64,000 bases of DNA from Azorhizobium sp965227945 (GTDB lineage: Bacteria > Pseudomonadota > Alphaproteobacteria > Rhizobiales > Xanthobacteraceae), in NCBI GenBank assembly GCA_965227945.1, contig CBDDGQ010000006.1, positions 1 through 64,000 of the forward strand. The letters run 5' to 3'. Below the pieces are notes generated by a model. That model saw only the letters and a list, made by a program, of their open reading frames with translations. It ran no database searches and was not told the origin of the DNA. Below are positions 15,891 through 23,290 of this stretch, piece by piece; position 1 is the first letter of the stretch; each line of letters begins with the position of its first letter. A program made the translations under genes and the position numbers.

Positions 15891-16325
15891 TCAGACGGTG
15901 ACGTCGTTCAGCCGGTCTCGCAGCGCGATCACCTGCTGGCGCAGGCCTTCCCGGTCCTGGTCGCACAAGCCGATGGCGGCGCCCATGGATTGCAGCACCT
16001 CCTGGGCCTTGACCTGCAGGGCGCGGCCGCCCTCGGTGAGGCTGATATTCACCACCCGCTCGTCGGCGGAATTGCGCGTCCGGCGCACATGACCGGCCGC
16101 CTCCAGGCGCTTGAGCAAGGGGGTGAGCGTGCCCGAATCCAGATGCAATTGCTCGCCCAGTCCCTTGACGCTCTGGCCGTCCTGCTTCCACAGCAGCACC
16201 AGGATCAGATACTGCGGATAGGTGAGATCCAGTGCCTTGAGCAGCGGCCGATAGGCCCGGGTGAAGGCGTGTTCGGCGGAATAGACCGCAAAGCAGAGCA
16301 GATCGTCGAGGCAGAAGCTGGACAT
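15891..16325 (-). CDS. ohrR: MarR-family organic-peroxide sensor, OhrR-like
   Basis: A 144-residue MarR protein. The N-terminal LDDLLCFAVYSAEHAFTRAYRPLL carries the reactive Cys position of OhrR. The DNA-binding region LDSGTLTPLLKRLEAAGHVRRTRN is almost the family consensus. OhrR represses ohr until its Cys is oxidised by organic hydroperoxides. ATG 16325 starts the family-like sequence; a further 12 codons upstream are open. A perfect OhrR-type box lies 61 bp upstream. No ohr gene is visible within the window. Confidence 0.85.
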   Translation of the reverse strand: MSSFCLDDLLCFAVYSAEHAFTRAYRPLLKALDLTYPQYLILVLLWKQDGQSVKGLGEQLHLDSGTLTPLLKRLEAAGHVRRTRNSADERVVNISLTEGGRALQVKAQEVLQSMGAAIGLCDQDREGLRQQVIALRDRLNDVTV

Positions 16326-16764
16326 GATGGAACCGGGGCGCGAGGTGGCGCAATGAGGCATTTGATAGCTGGCTTATACCGCACCTGCAATTAAATTGCA
16401 CTCAATCTTTTTGCAGGACAGGGATGCATTCTCGATTGCATGTAATTCGCTTGTATGCGATTTATTTGCGGGAAACAGGTGGCGAACCCGTCCCCTGGGA
16501 TGACATCAGACCGCGGCACATGGGCGGTGCTTTCCGCCCCTCGCCCGGTCCGCTGGAGAATGCCCGATGACCTCGATCCTGCCCCCGCGGGACGGCCTGC
16601 GGCCTGCCACCCTTGACGACCTCCAGCCACAGCGCGACGAAACCGTCGATGCCGTCCCCCGTGGCTGCCTGTGCCGTGGCGATGATTTCCAGGCCACTTG
16701 CACCTCCGATCTCTCGACCTGCGAAGATGTTCCGGTTATGTTCTTCTCCTGACGGGAGAGGCAC
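16326..16764. other. Intergenic region upstream of ohrR and GST
   Basis: A 439-bp divergent region. Its left end (16370-16470) is AT-rich and contains the OhrR-type box and further ATGTAATT/TTGTATGCG sequences, where promoters for both directions are expected. From 16480 to 16760 it is GC-rich. A 61-codon plus-strand frame at 16567-16752 has no convincing features, so I do not call it. Confidence 0.45.
16386..16400. promoter_or_regulatory. OhrR box
   Basis: TGCAATTAAATTGCA, a perfect 15-bp palindrome. It differs by one base pair per arm from the well-known B. subtilis OhrR site TACAATTAAATTGTA. It lies upstream of the ohrR-like gene, so autoregulation is expected. Confidence 0.78.
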
Positions 16765-16770
16765 ATGGCC

Positions 16771-17370
16771 ATGAAGCTCTATTGGGTGCCACGCACGCGG
16801 GCGTTTCGGATTCTGTGGCTGCTCGAGGAGTTGGGCCATCCCTATGAACTGGTGCGCCTCGACCTGTCGGCCGGGGCGCCGAAGGACTGCCACTTGTGGG
16901 CGGTCAATCCCATGGGCAAGGTGTCGGCCCTGGAAGATGGCGAGACCCGCATGGCCGAAAGCTGCGCCATTGCGGTCTATCTCGCCGATCGCTTTCCTGC
17001 GGCGGGCTTGGCCCCGCCCATCGGCGATCCGCAGCGCGGCGCCTATCTGCACTGGCTGATGTTCACCGCCACCGGCCTGGAGCCGGCCCTGGTGGAAAAG
17101 ATGACCGGCCTGCAATTGCCCCCGTCCGCCGCCGGTTGGGGCAGCTTCCAGCGGGTGGTGGACGTGCTGGCGGCGCGCCTCACGCCCGGCCCTTACATAC
17201 TGGGCGAAGGGTTCAGCGCCGCCGATGTGCTGATGGCCACCGACATCCATTACGCCCTGCATCTGCTGAAGGCGCTGCCGCCGCTGCCCGCCTTCACCGA
17301 TTATGTGGCGCGCTGCCAAGATCGCCCGGCCTTTGCCCGCGCCCGCGCCATCGAGGACGCCGCCGCCTGA
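16771..17370 (+). CDS. Glutathione S-transferase family protein
   Basis: About 199 residues with a thioredoxin-fold N-terminal domain (MKLYWVPRTRAFRILWLLEELG, then NPMGKVSALEDGETRMAESCAIAVYLAD) and a helical C-terminal domain (GEGFSAADVLMATDIHYAL). The cis-Pro/Ser glutathione-binding pattern is present as KVSALED and MAES. ATG 16771 has GGAGAGG nine bases upstream; ATG 16765 is also possible. By position it may belong to the peroxide-stress locus with ohrR, since the OhrR box lies in the shared upstream region. The substrate is unknown. Confidence 0.88.
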   Translation: MKLYWVPRTRAFRILWLLEELGHPYELVRLDLSAGAPKDCHLWAVNPMGKVSALEDGETRMAESCAIAVYLADRFPAAGLAPPIGDPQRGAYLHWLMFTATGLEPALVEKMTGLQLPPSAAGWGSFQRVVDVLAARLTPGPYILGEGFSAADVLMATDIHYALHLLKALPPLPAFTDYVARCQDRPAFARARAIEDAAA

Positions 17371-17423
17371 TCGCGGCACGGGAGGTGCTTGCGCCGCGCC
17401 CCCGTCCGTCGGCTAATGAGGCC

Positions 17424-17903
17424 ATGTCGCTGCTGACCCCGTTGATGCCGCTTCTGCCCCGTCTGCCGGGCCTATCGCTGCTGCGCCGCATGCGCCACGG
17501 CCTGACCCTGGGCGTGCGCGCCCTCGCCATTGACGGCGCCGGCCGCGTGCTGCTGGTGCGCCACACCTACACCCCCGGCTGGCATTTGCCCGGCGGCGGC
17601 GTGGACGTGGGCGAAAGCGCCGAAGCCGCCGCGCGGCGCGAGTTGCAGGAGGAAGCGCAGGTGCGCGCCACCGGCCCGCTGCTGCTGCACGGCGTGTTCT
17701 TCAATATCCACGCCGGCGGGCGCGACCATGTGGTGTGCTACCGCGTGCCAGCCTTCGAGATCGGCCCCGAACCGGCGCCGTCACTGGAAATCGCAGCGGT
17801 GGCCTGGTGGCCGCTGGACGCGCTGCCCGCCGATACGACGCCCGCCACCCGGCGCCGGCTGCAAGAAGTCGCATCAGGAACGTCGCCGGGAGATTGTTGG
17901 TAG
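17424..17903 (+). CDS. Nudix hydrolase
   Basis: A 159-residue protein with a complete Nudix box, GGVDVGESAEAAARREL followed by QEEA, at about residues 57-77. It therefore hydrolyses a nucleoside-diphosphate-linked compound with Mg2+. The N-terminus LLTPLMPLLPRLPGLSLL is hydrophobic and may associate with the membrane. The PGWHLPGGG context resembles the COG1051/ADP-ribose group, but the substrate cannot be assigned. It starts 53 bp after the GST gene. Confidence 0.88.
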   Translation: MSLLTPLMPLLPRLPGLSLLRRMRHGLTLGVRALAIDGAGRVLLVRHTYTPGWHLPGGGVDVGESAEAAARRELQEEAQVRATGPLLLHGVFFNIHAGGRDHVVCYRVPAFEIGPEPAPSLEIAAVAWWPLDALPADTTPATRRRLQEVASGTSPGDCW

Positions 17904-18054
17904 ACAAACAAACTGGCATGATTGAGCGAACCGCCGCCGCGGAGAAAAAATCCCCTCCCCCTTCGGGCCGGAAGACCTTAAGGACAGGAAAAGCCCGCAG
18001 CGGCGCGTCACCGATCCCGACACCCGGACGACCATCCAGAGAAGGAGCCACCAG

Positions 18055-19287
18055 ATGGGAGAAGCAGCCAAGGCCGAAGCGGCCGCTGGCAAGGCCGCCG
18101 CCTCAGACAAGGCCGTGTTCGATTGGGCCGACCCCTTCCGCTTCGACGACCAGCTCACCGAAGAAGAGCGCATGGTGCGCGACACCGCGCGCGACTACGC
18201 CCAGGAAAAGCTGCTGCCGCGGGTTACCTCCGCTTACATGCAGGAGCGGTTCGATCGCGAGATCATGAACGAGATGGGCGCACTGGGCCTGCTCGGTGTG
18301 ACCATTCCCGAGGAATACGGCGGCGCCGGGCTTGGCTATGTCTCCTATGGCCTGGCCGCGCGCGAAGTGGAGCGGGTGGACAGCGGCTATCGCTCCGCCA
18401 TGAGCGTGCAGTCCTCGCTGGTGATGCATCCCATCTATGCCTATGGCGATGAAACCCAGCGCAAGAAATACCTGCCCAAGCTGGCCACCGGCGAATGGGT
18501 CGGCTGCTTCGGCCTGACCGAGCCGGACGCCGGCTCCGATCCCGGCGGCATGCGCACCCGCGCCGAGAAGATCGACGGCGGCTACCGCCTGACCGGCGCC
18601 AAGATGTGGATCACCAATTCCCCCATCGCCGATCTGGCGGTGGTGTGGGCCAAGTCCGCGGCCCATGGGGACGCCATCCGCGGCTTCATCGTCGAGCGCG
18701 GCGCCAAGGGCTTCTCCACCCCGAAGATCGAGAACAAGCTGTCGCTGCGCGCCTCCATCACCGGCGAGATCGTGCTCGACAATGTGGAGGTTCCGGAAGC
18801 GAGCCTGCTGCCCAACGTCTCCGGCCTCAAGGGCCCGTTCGGCTGCCTCAACCGCGCCCGCTACGGCATCGGCTGGGGCACTCTGGGGGCCGCCGAAGCC
18901 TGCATGACCGCGGCCCGCCAATATACGCTGGACCGCAAGCAGTTCGGCCGCCCGCTGGCGCAGACCCAATTGGTGCAGAAGAAGCTGGCGGACATGTCCA
19001 CGGACATCGCCTTCGGCCTGCAGGCCTGCCTGCGCGCCGGCCGGCTGTTCGACGCCGGCCAGCTGCCGCCGGAGACCATCTCCTACATCAAGCGCAACAA
19101 TTGCGGGAAGGCGCTGGAGATCGCCCGCATCGCCCGCGACATGCACGGCGGCAACGGCATCTCCGCGGAATTCCATGTGATGCGGCACGCCGCGAACCTG
19201 GAAACCGTGAACACCTACGAAGGCACCCACGACATCCACGCCCTGATCATCGGGCGCGCGATCACCGGGCTGCAGGCGTTCTTCTGA
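18055..19287 (+). CDS. gcdH: Glutaryl-CoA dehydrogenase (acyl-CoA dehydrogenase family)
   Basis: A 410-residue flavoprotein that converts glutaryl-CoA to crotonyl-CoA in lysine/tryptophan breakdown. The FAD-binding FGLTEPDAGSDPGGM lies near residue 150. RSAMSVQSSLVMHPI carries the GCDH-specific Arg region. CLNRARYGIGWGTLGAAEAC is characteristic of GCDH. The catalytic Glu lies in NTYEGTHDIHAL near the C-terminus. AAGGAG precedes the ATG. A strong hairpin follows the stop codon, so it is probably monocistronic. Confidence 0.92.
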   Translation: MGEAAKAEAAAGKAAASDKAVFDWADPFRFDDQLTEEERMVRDTARDYAQEKLLPRVTSAYMQERFDREIMNEMGALGLLGVTIPEEYGGAGLGYVSYGLAAREVERVDSGYRSAMSVQSSLVMHPIYAYGDETQRKKYLPKLATGEWVGCFGLTEPDAGSDPGGMRTRAEKIDGGYRLTGAKMWITNSPIADLAVVWAKSAAHGDAIRGFIVERGAKGFSTPKIENKLSLRASITGEIVLDNVEVPEASLLPNVSGLKGPFGCLNRARYGIGWGTLGAAEACMTAARQYTLDRKQFGRPLAQTQLVQKKLADMSTDIAFGLQACLRAGRLFDAGQLPPETISYIKRNNCGKALEIARIARDMHGGNGISAEFHVMRHAANLETVNTYEGTHDIHALIIGRAITGLQAFF

Positions 19288-19295
19288 GCCTGAAA

Positions 19296-19320
19296 CCGGA
19301 GCCGGCCATGCCGGCTCCGG
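19296..19320 (+). terminator. GC-rich hairpin after gcdH
   Basis: A perfect 11-bp stem (CCGGAGCCGGC/GCCGGCTCCGG) with loop CAT, nine bases after the gcdH stop codon. No T-run follows, so termination strength is uncertain. It also ends 24 bp upstream of the sigma-54 promoter of eutB. Confidence 0.5.
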
Positions 19321-19343
19321 CCTATTCCCGGGCGGGTCCGCTT

Positions 19344-19359
19344 GGGCACGCCTGTTGCA
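19344..19359 (+). promoter_or_regulatory. Sigma-54 promoter of eutBC
   Basis: GGGCACG-CCTG-TTGCA. The GG (19345-19346) and GC (19357-19358) elements have the exact 10-bp spacing, and only the first base differs from consensus TGGCACG-N4-TTGCW. The expected transcription start, near 19370, is about 20 bp before the eutB ATG. Needs an unidentified enhancer-binding activator. Confidence 0.8.
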
Positions 19360-19389
19360 TCCCACCTTAGGTGCGCGCAGGAGGCCAGC

Positions 19390-20778
19390 ATGACCTATGT
19401 CCATCGAGCGGGAAGCCGCAGGTTCGCCTTCGCGGACCTCAAAGACCTGATGGCCAAGGCGACGCCGCCTCGCTCCGGCGACATGCTGGCGGGGATCGCG
19501 GCGGCCACCGCGGAGGAGAATGTCGCCGCCAAGATGGCACTGGCGGACCTGCCGCTGAAGACCTTTCTATCCGAAGCCGTGGTGCCCTATGAGGACGACG
19601 AGGTCACCCGCCTCATCATTGATCGCCATGACCCGATCGCCTTCGCTCCGGTCTCTGCCCTAACGGTGGGCGATTTCCGCGACTGGCTGCTCTCGGAAGC
19701 GGCGGACGGCCCTGCGCTGGCGCGCCTCGCCCCCGGCCTCACCCCGGAAATGGTCGCCGCCGTCTCAAAACTCATGCGCAACCAGGACCTGATCTTGGTC
19801 GCGAAGAAGTGCCGGGTGGTGACCCGCTTCCGCAACACCATCGGCCTGCCGGGCACGCTGGCGGTGCGCCTCCAGCCAAACCATCCCACCGACGATGCCG
19901 CCGGCATCTCCGCCGCCATGCTGGACGGCCTGCTCTATGGCTGCGGCGATGCGGTGATCGGCATCAATCCCGCCTCCGACAGCCTGCCCATGCTGGACCG
20001 GCTGCTCAAGCTCACCGACGAGGTGATCCAGCGCTTCGCCATTCCCACCCAGAGCTGCATCCTGACCCACGTCACCTCGTCCATCGAACTCATGAACCGG
20101 GGCGCGCCGGTGGATCTGGTGTTCCAGTCCATTGCCGGCACCCAGGGCGCCAATGCCTCGTTCGGCATCAATCTGTCGATCCTCCAGGAGGGCTTCGAGG
20201 CCGGGCGGGCGCTGAAGCGCGGCACGGTGGGGCAGAACTGCATGTATTTCGAAACCGGCCAGGGCTCGGCGCTGTCCGCCAATGCCCATCACGGCGTCGA
20301 CCAGCAGACCCTGGAAGCGCGCGCCTATGGCGTGGCGCGGGTCTATGAGCCGCTGCTGGTGAACACGGTCGTGGGCTTCATCGGGCCGGAATATCTCTAT
20401 GACGGCAAGCAGATCATCCGCGCCGGTCTGGAGGACCATTTCTGCGGCAAGCTGCTGGGCGTGCCGTTGGGCGTGGACGTCTGCTACACCAATCATGCGG
20501 AAGCTGATCAGGACGACATGGACACCCTGCTCACCTTGCTGGCAGCGGCGGGGGTGACCTTCATCATGGGCATTCCCGGCGCTGATGATGTCATGCTCAA
20601 TTACCAGTCTACCTCCTTCCATGATGCGCTCTATGTGCGCGAGGTCTTCGGCGCCAAGCGGGCACCGGAGTTCGAGGCCTGGCTGGAGGCCATGGCCATC
20701 ACCGGGCCGGACGGGCGCCTACTGCCCGCGTCCGGCAGCCACCCGCTGCTGAGCTTCGTGGACGGACGGGCCGCGTGA
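19390..20778 (+). CDS. eutB: Ethanolamine ammonia-lyase, large subunit
   Basis: A 462-residue EutB. With EutC it forms the adenosylcobalamin-dependent enzyme splitting ethanolamine into acetaldehyde and ammonia. Conserved stretches include IGLPGTLAVRLQPNHPTDDA, GDAVIGINPASDS, QSIAGTQGANASFGINL and CYTNHAEADQDDMD. The active-site barrel lies entirely in this subunit. ATG 19390 has AGGAGG five bases upstream. Its stop overlaps the GTG of eutC. A sigma-54 promoter precedes it, and no microcompartment shell genes or eutR lie nearby, as in Pseudomonas-type eut loci. Confidence 0.96.
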   Translation: MTYVHRAGSRRFAFADLKDLMAKATPPRSGDMLAGIAAATAEENVAAKMALADLPLKTFLSEAVVPYEDDEVTRLIIDRHDPIAFAPVSALTVGDFRDWLLSEAADGPALARLAPGLTPEMVAAVSKLMRNQDLILVAKKCRVVTRFRNTIGLPGTLAVRLQPNHPTDDAAGISAAMLDGLLYGCGDAVIGINPASDSLPMLDRLLKLTDEVIQRFAIPTQSCILTHVTSSIELMNRGAPVDLVFQSIAGTQGANASFGINLSILQEGFEAGRALKRGTVGQNCMYFETGQGSALSANAHHGVDQQTLEARAYGVARVYEPLLVNTVVGFIGPEYLYDGKQIIRAGLEDHFCGKLLGVPLGVDVCYTNHAEADQDDMDTLLTLLAAAGVTFIMGIPGADDVMLNYQSTSFHDALYVREVFGAKRAPEFEAWLEAMAITGPDGRLLPASGSHPLLSFVDGRAA

Positions 20779-21560
20779 CCACCCCCCGCGACCCCTGGAG
20801 CGCCTTCTCGCGCCACACCCCCGCCCGCATCGCCTTGGGCCGCACCGGCGCCAGCCTGCCCACCGCCGAAGTGCTGAAATTCGCCTTCGCCCATGCCAAG
20901 GCGCGGGACGCGGTCCATACGCCCTTTGATGCGGCCGCCACGGGCGAACAGGTCCGCGCGCTCGGCTTCGAGACCTTGGATGTGACCAGCGGCGCGGTCG
21001 CCCGCGACATCTATCTGCGCCGGCCGGACCTCGGACGCCGGCTTTCGCCCGAGAGCCATGCGGCGCTGGCCGCCCGCGCCACGGCCGGCCCCGTCGCCCT
21101 TGCGCTGGTGGTGGCGGACGGCCTGTCGTCCGCCGCGGTCCATGCCCAGGCGGTGCCGTTCCTGGCGGCACTGCAGCCCTGGATTGCGCAGGAGGGCTGG
21201 AGCACCACCCCAGTGGTCATCGCCCGCGAGGCCCGGGTGGCGCTCGGCGACGAGGTGGGCGCCCTGCTGTCGGCCCGCGCGGTGCTGGTGATGATCGGCG
21301 AGCGGCCCGGCCTGTCCTCGCCGGACAGCCTCGGGCTCTACCTCACGCTCAATCCGCACGTGGGCTGCACCGATGCCCAGCGCAATTGCATCTCCAACGT
21401 GCGCGCCGATGGGCTCTCCCATGCCGCCGCGGCCTTCAAACAGGCCTGGCTGCTGAAGCAGGCCTTCCGCCGCAGCCTGACGGGGGTGGATCTCAAGGAC
21501 GAGAGCGACACCCTGCTGGTGGACGGCCGCCCACCGCTGCGTCTGCCCGGCACGCCATAG
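20775..21560 (+). CDS. eutC: Ethanolamine ammonia-lyase, small subunit
   Basis: A 261-residue EutC, the subunit that binds the cobalamin lower face. ARIALGRTGASLPT at the N-terminus, ADGLSSAAVHAQ and GERPGLSSPDSLGLYLT, together with CTDAQRNCISNVRADGLS, match the family. GTG start overlaps eutB by 4 bp. Its TAG stop codon is the first three bases of the 104-bp repeat, so the repeat may have inserted at, or replaced, the original 3' end. Confidence 0.95.
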   Translation: MTTPRDPWSAFSRHTPARIALGRTGASLPTAEVLKFAFAHAKARDAVHTPFDAAATGEQVRALGFETLDVTSGAVARDIYLRRPDLGRRLSPESHAALAARATAGPVALALVVADGLSSAAVHAQAVPFLAALQPWIAQEGWSTTPVVIAREARVALGDEVGALLSARAVLVMIGERPGLSSPDSLGLYLTLNPHVGCTDAQRNCISNVRADGLSHAAAAFKQAWLLKQAFRRSLTGVDLKDESDTLLVDGRPPLRLPGTP

Positions 21561-21661
21561 AGCGTTTTCGAGCGAAGTGGATCCCGGTTCGCGTGAAGAA
21601 AGTGCGATAAAACAAAGAGATAGAGACTTTCACCGATTCGAAGAAACGGGGAAATGCTCTA
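21558..21661 (+). repeat. 104-bp dispersed repeat, copy 1
   Basis: Nearly identical to 30377-30480: only a few substitutions, around AGTGCGATAA versus AACGCGACAA. It is in the same orientation. Its ends are inverted (TAGAGCG...GCTCTA). The GCGAAGTGGATCCCGGTTCG core is a motif I recall as common in Hyphomicrobiales intergenic repeats. It supplies the eutC stop codon. Confidence 0.93.
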
Positions 21662-21761
21662 GCGAGGGCGGCGCACGGCTTCCGGCGCTGATGCGGGTCT
21701 GGACCACCACCGGCGTGCCGTCCCCGATCCGGTTGCACAGAGACGCCGCTCGGGCCCCCGC

Positions 21762-23153
21762 TCAACCCGCCGTGGGCGGATGAGGATCGGGAAACGTGTC
21801 CGCTTCGATGCCGTCCCGCCCCATTTTCTTGGCCCGGTAGAGTGCGAGGTCCGCCCGGCGGACATAATCCGTCGGGTCGATCCCGGGCGCCGGCCGCCCG
21901 GCGCACACCCCGATGCTCACCGTGATGGGACCCAGCAAGGGATGGATGGCAGTCCATGGCTCCCGAGCCATCCCGTCGCGGATGCGGTGGGCCACCTGGA
22001 GCGCCTGCGGCAATGGGGTATCGGGCAGCAGGATCGCGAACTCCTCGCCGCCATGGCGGGCGGCCAGATCCGCCGAGCGCAGCAAAGCGCCCTGAATGAT
22101 ACGGGCCACCCGGCACAGGCATTCGTCGCCGATGATGTGGCCATGCTGGTCGTTCACCTGCTTGAAATGGTCCACATCGATGAGCATCAGGGACAGCGCG
22201 GTGACGCCCCGCTGGTGGCGATCCCATTCCTCGTTGCATGCCTCGTCGAAGCGGCGTCGGTTGGCCAGGCCGGTCAGCCCGTCGGTGGCGGCCATGGCGG
22301 AGAGATTGCTGAGCGCGCGCTTCAGAAGCGTGATGTCGGAGTGGGTGAAATAGCCGATGCCATTGGGCATCCGCCGCGCGATGACCCGTCGCCACCGCCC
22401 GCCCGGCAGTTCCACCTCGAACGGCGCACCGGCGAACCGCACGCTGTCGAGCGTGTTGAGCTCGGCCGCGCGGTTGGGCAGGCCGGCCTTGGCCCAGGCC
22501 TCGCGCACCACGTCATGCAAGCTCGAGCCCACCGCGGAGCGTCCGGGCTCGATGTCATAGAGCGCGCGAAACTCGCTGTTGGTGGCGAGAATTTTGTCCT
22601 GCTGATCGAGGATCATCGCGCCATCTGCCAGATATTCCAGCAGATCGATCGGGAAATCCGTCCATTCGGCGGGTTCAACGCTGGCCCGCGGGCCGGGGGC
22701 CAGATCCTGCCAGATCCGGATGCGACCGCCCGACGGCAAAGCGAGGGACGCGACCCGCAGCCGGCGCCCGCGATGCGTGAAGATAAACGGGCGGGTCTGC
22801 CGACGATGCCGATCCAACCCTTCGTCTATATAGCGGTCGATATTCCGGCTTTCCGTACCCATGAGGCGGGTGCGGTAGAAACGGGCAAGGTTGTCGCGAT
22901 AATGTTCACCGACATAGACATGCCCGTCATGCTCGGGAAAAAACGTAAAGAAGGCTGCGTTCCAAGCGACGGCCCGATCGTGCTCGTCAAAAATACAGAC
23001 AGCAATATCAATGCTGTCCAGTAACTCTGCGAATAAAGAAAAGGTCTCGGCCTGCTGCACTGGGGATCGCTTCCAAACACCGATGAAATCATAGTTATAA
23101 CACCGCCAGATCATCGGCAAGCACCATGGCACCGCCGCAGGGCGCACTGGCAT
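21762..23153 (-). CDS. PAS-domain diguanylate cyclase (GGDEF)
   Basis: Up to 463 residues, no membrane segment. Two PAS-like regions (FAELLDSIDIAVCIFDEHDRAVAW; LLEYLADGAMILDQQDKILATN) precede a complete GGDEF domain. TDGLTGLANRRRF and the active HGGEEF motif are intact, with an RxxD inhibitory site (RSAD) at the usual distance upstream. It should make cyclic-di-GMP from GTP under product inhibition. The start is uncertain: ATG 23153, an ATG 39 bases in, or a GTG near 23060. It is divergent from the ethanolamine permease. Confidence 0.9.
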   Translation of the reverse strand: MPVRPAAVPWCLPMIWRCYNYDFIGVWKRSPVQQAETFSLFAELLDSIDIAVCIFDEHDRAVAWNAAFFTFFPEHDGHVYVGEHYRDNLARFYRTRLMGTESRNIDRYIDEGLDRHRRQTRPFIFTHRGRRLRVASLALPSGGRIRIWQDLAPGPRASVEPAEWTDFPIDLLEYLADGAMILDQQDKILATNSEFRALYDIEPGRSAVGSSLHDVVREAWAKAGLPNRAAELNTLDSVRFAGAPFEVELPGGRWRRVIARRMPNGIGYFTHSDITLLKRALSNLSAMAATDGLTGLANRRRFDEACNEEWDRHQRGVTALSLMLIDVDHFKQVNDQHGHIIGDECLCRVARIIQGALLRSADLAARHGGEEFAILLPDTPLPQALQVAHRIRDGMAREPWTAIHPLLGPITVSIGVCAGRPAPGIDPTDYVRRADLALYRAKKMGRDGIEADTFPDPHPPTAG

Positions 23154-23168
23154 CTATCCGCGGCTAAC

Positions 23169-23184
23169 AGGCACGATTCTTGCT
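23169..23184 (+). promoter_or_regulatory. Sigma-54 promoter of the ethanolamine permease
   Basis: AGGCACG-ATTC-TTGCT. GG (23170-23171) and GC (23182-23183) are spaced exactly 10 bp, and only the first base departs from consensus. The predicted start is near 23195, leaving a ~95-nt leader before ATG 23291. Confidence 0.78.
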
Positions 23185-23290
23185 AAATTTCTGCTGTCGG
23201 CCCGTGATTGGGACGGTCGTTGCGCTCCCGATCGGCGCTGCAGGCCACCGCTCACCGGTTCCGGCGTGGCGCACGCGGAGACACCGTCCT

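Noticed and set aside
16567..16752. A 61-codon plus-strand frame before the GST gene
   Set aside because: No ribosome site, no domain, and a sequence that looks random. It lies in the region holding control elements for ohrR.
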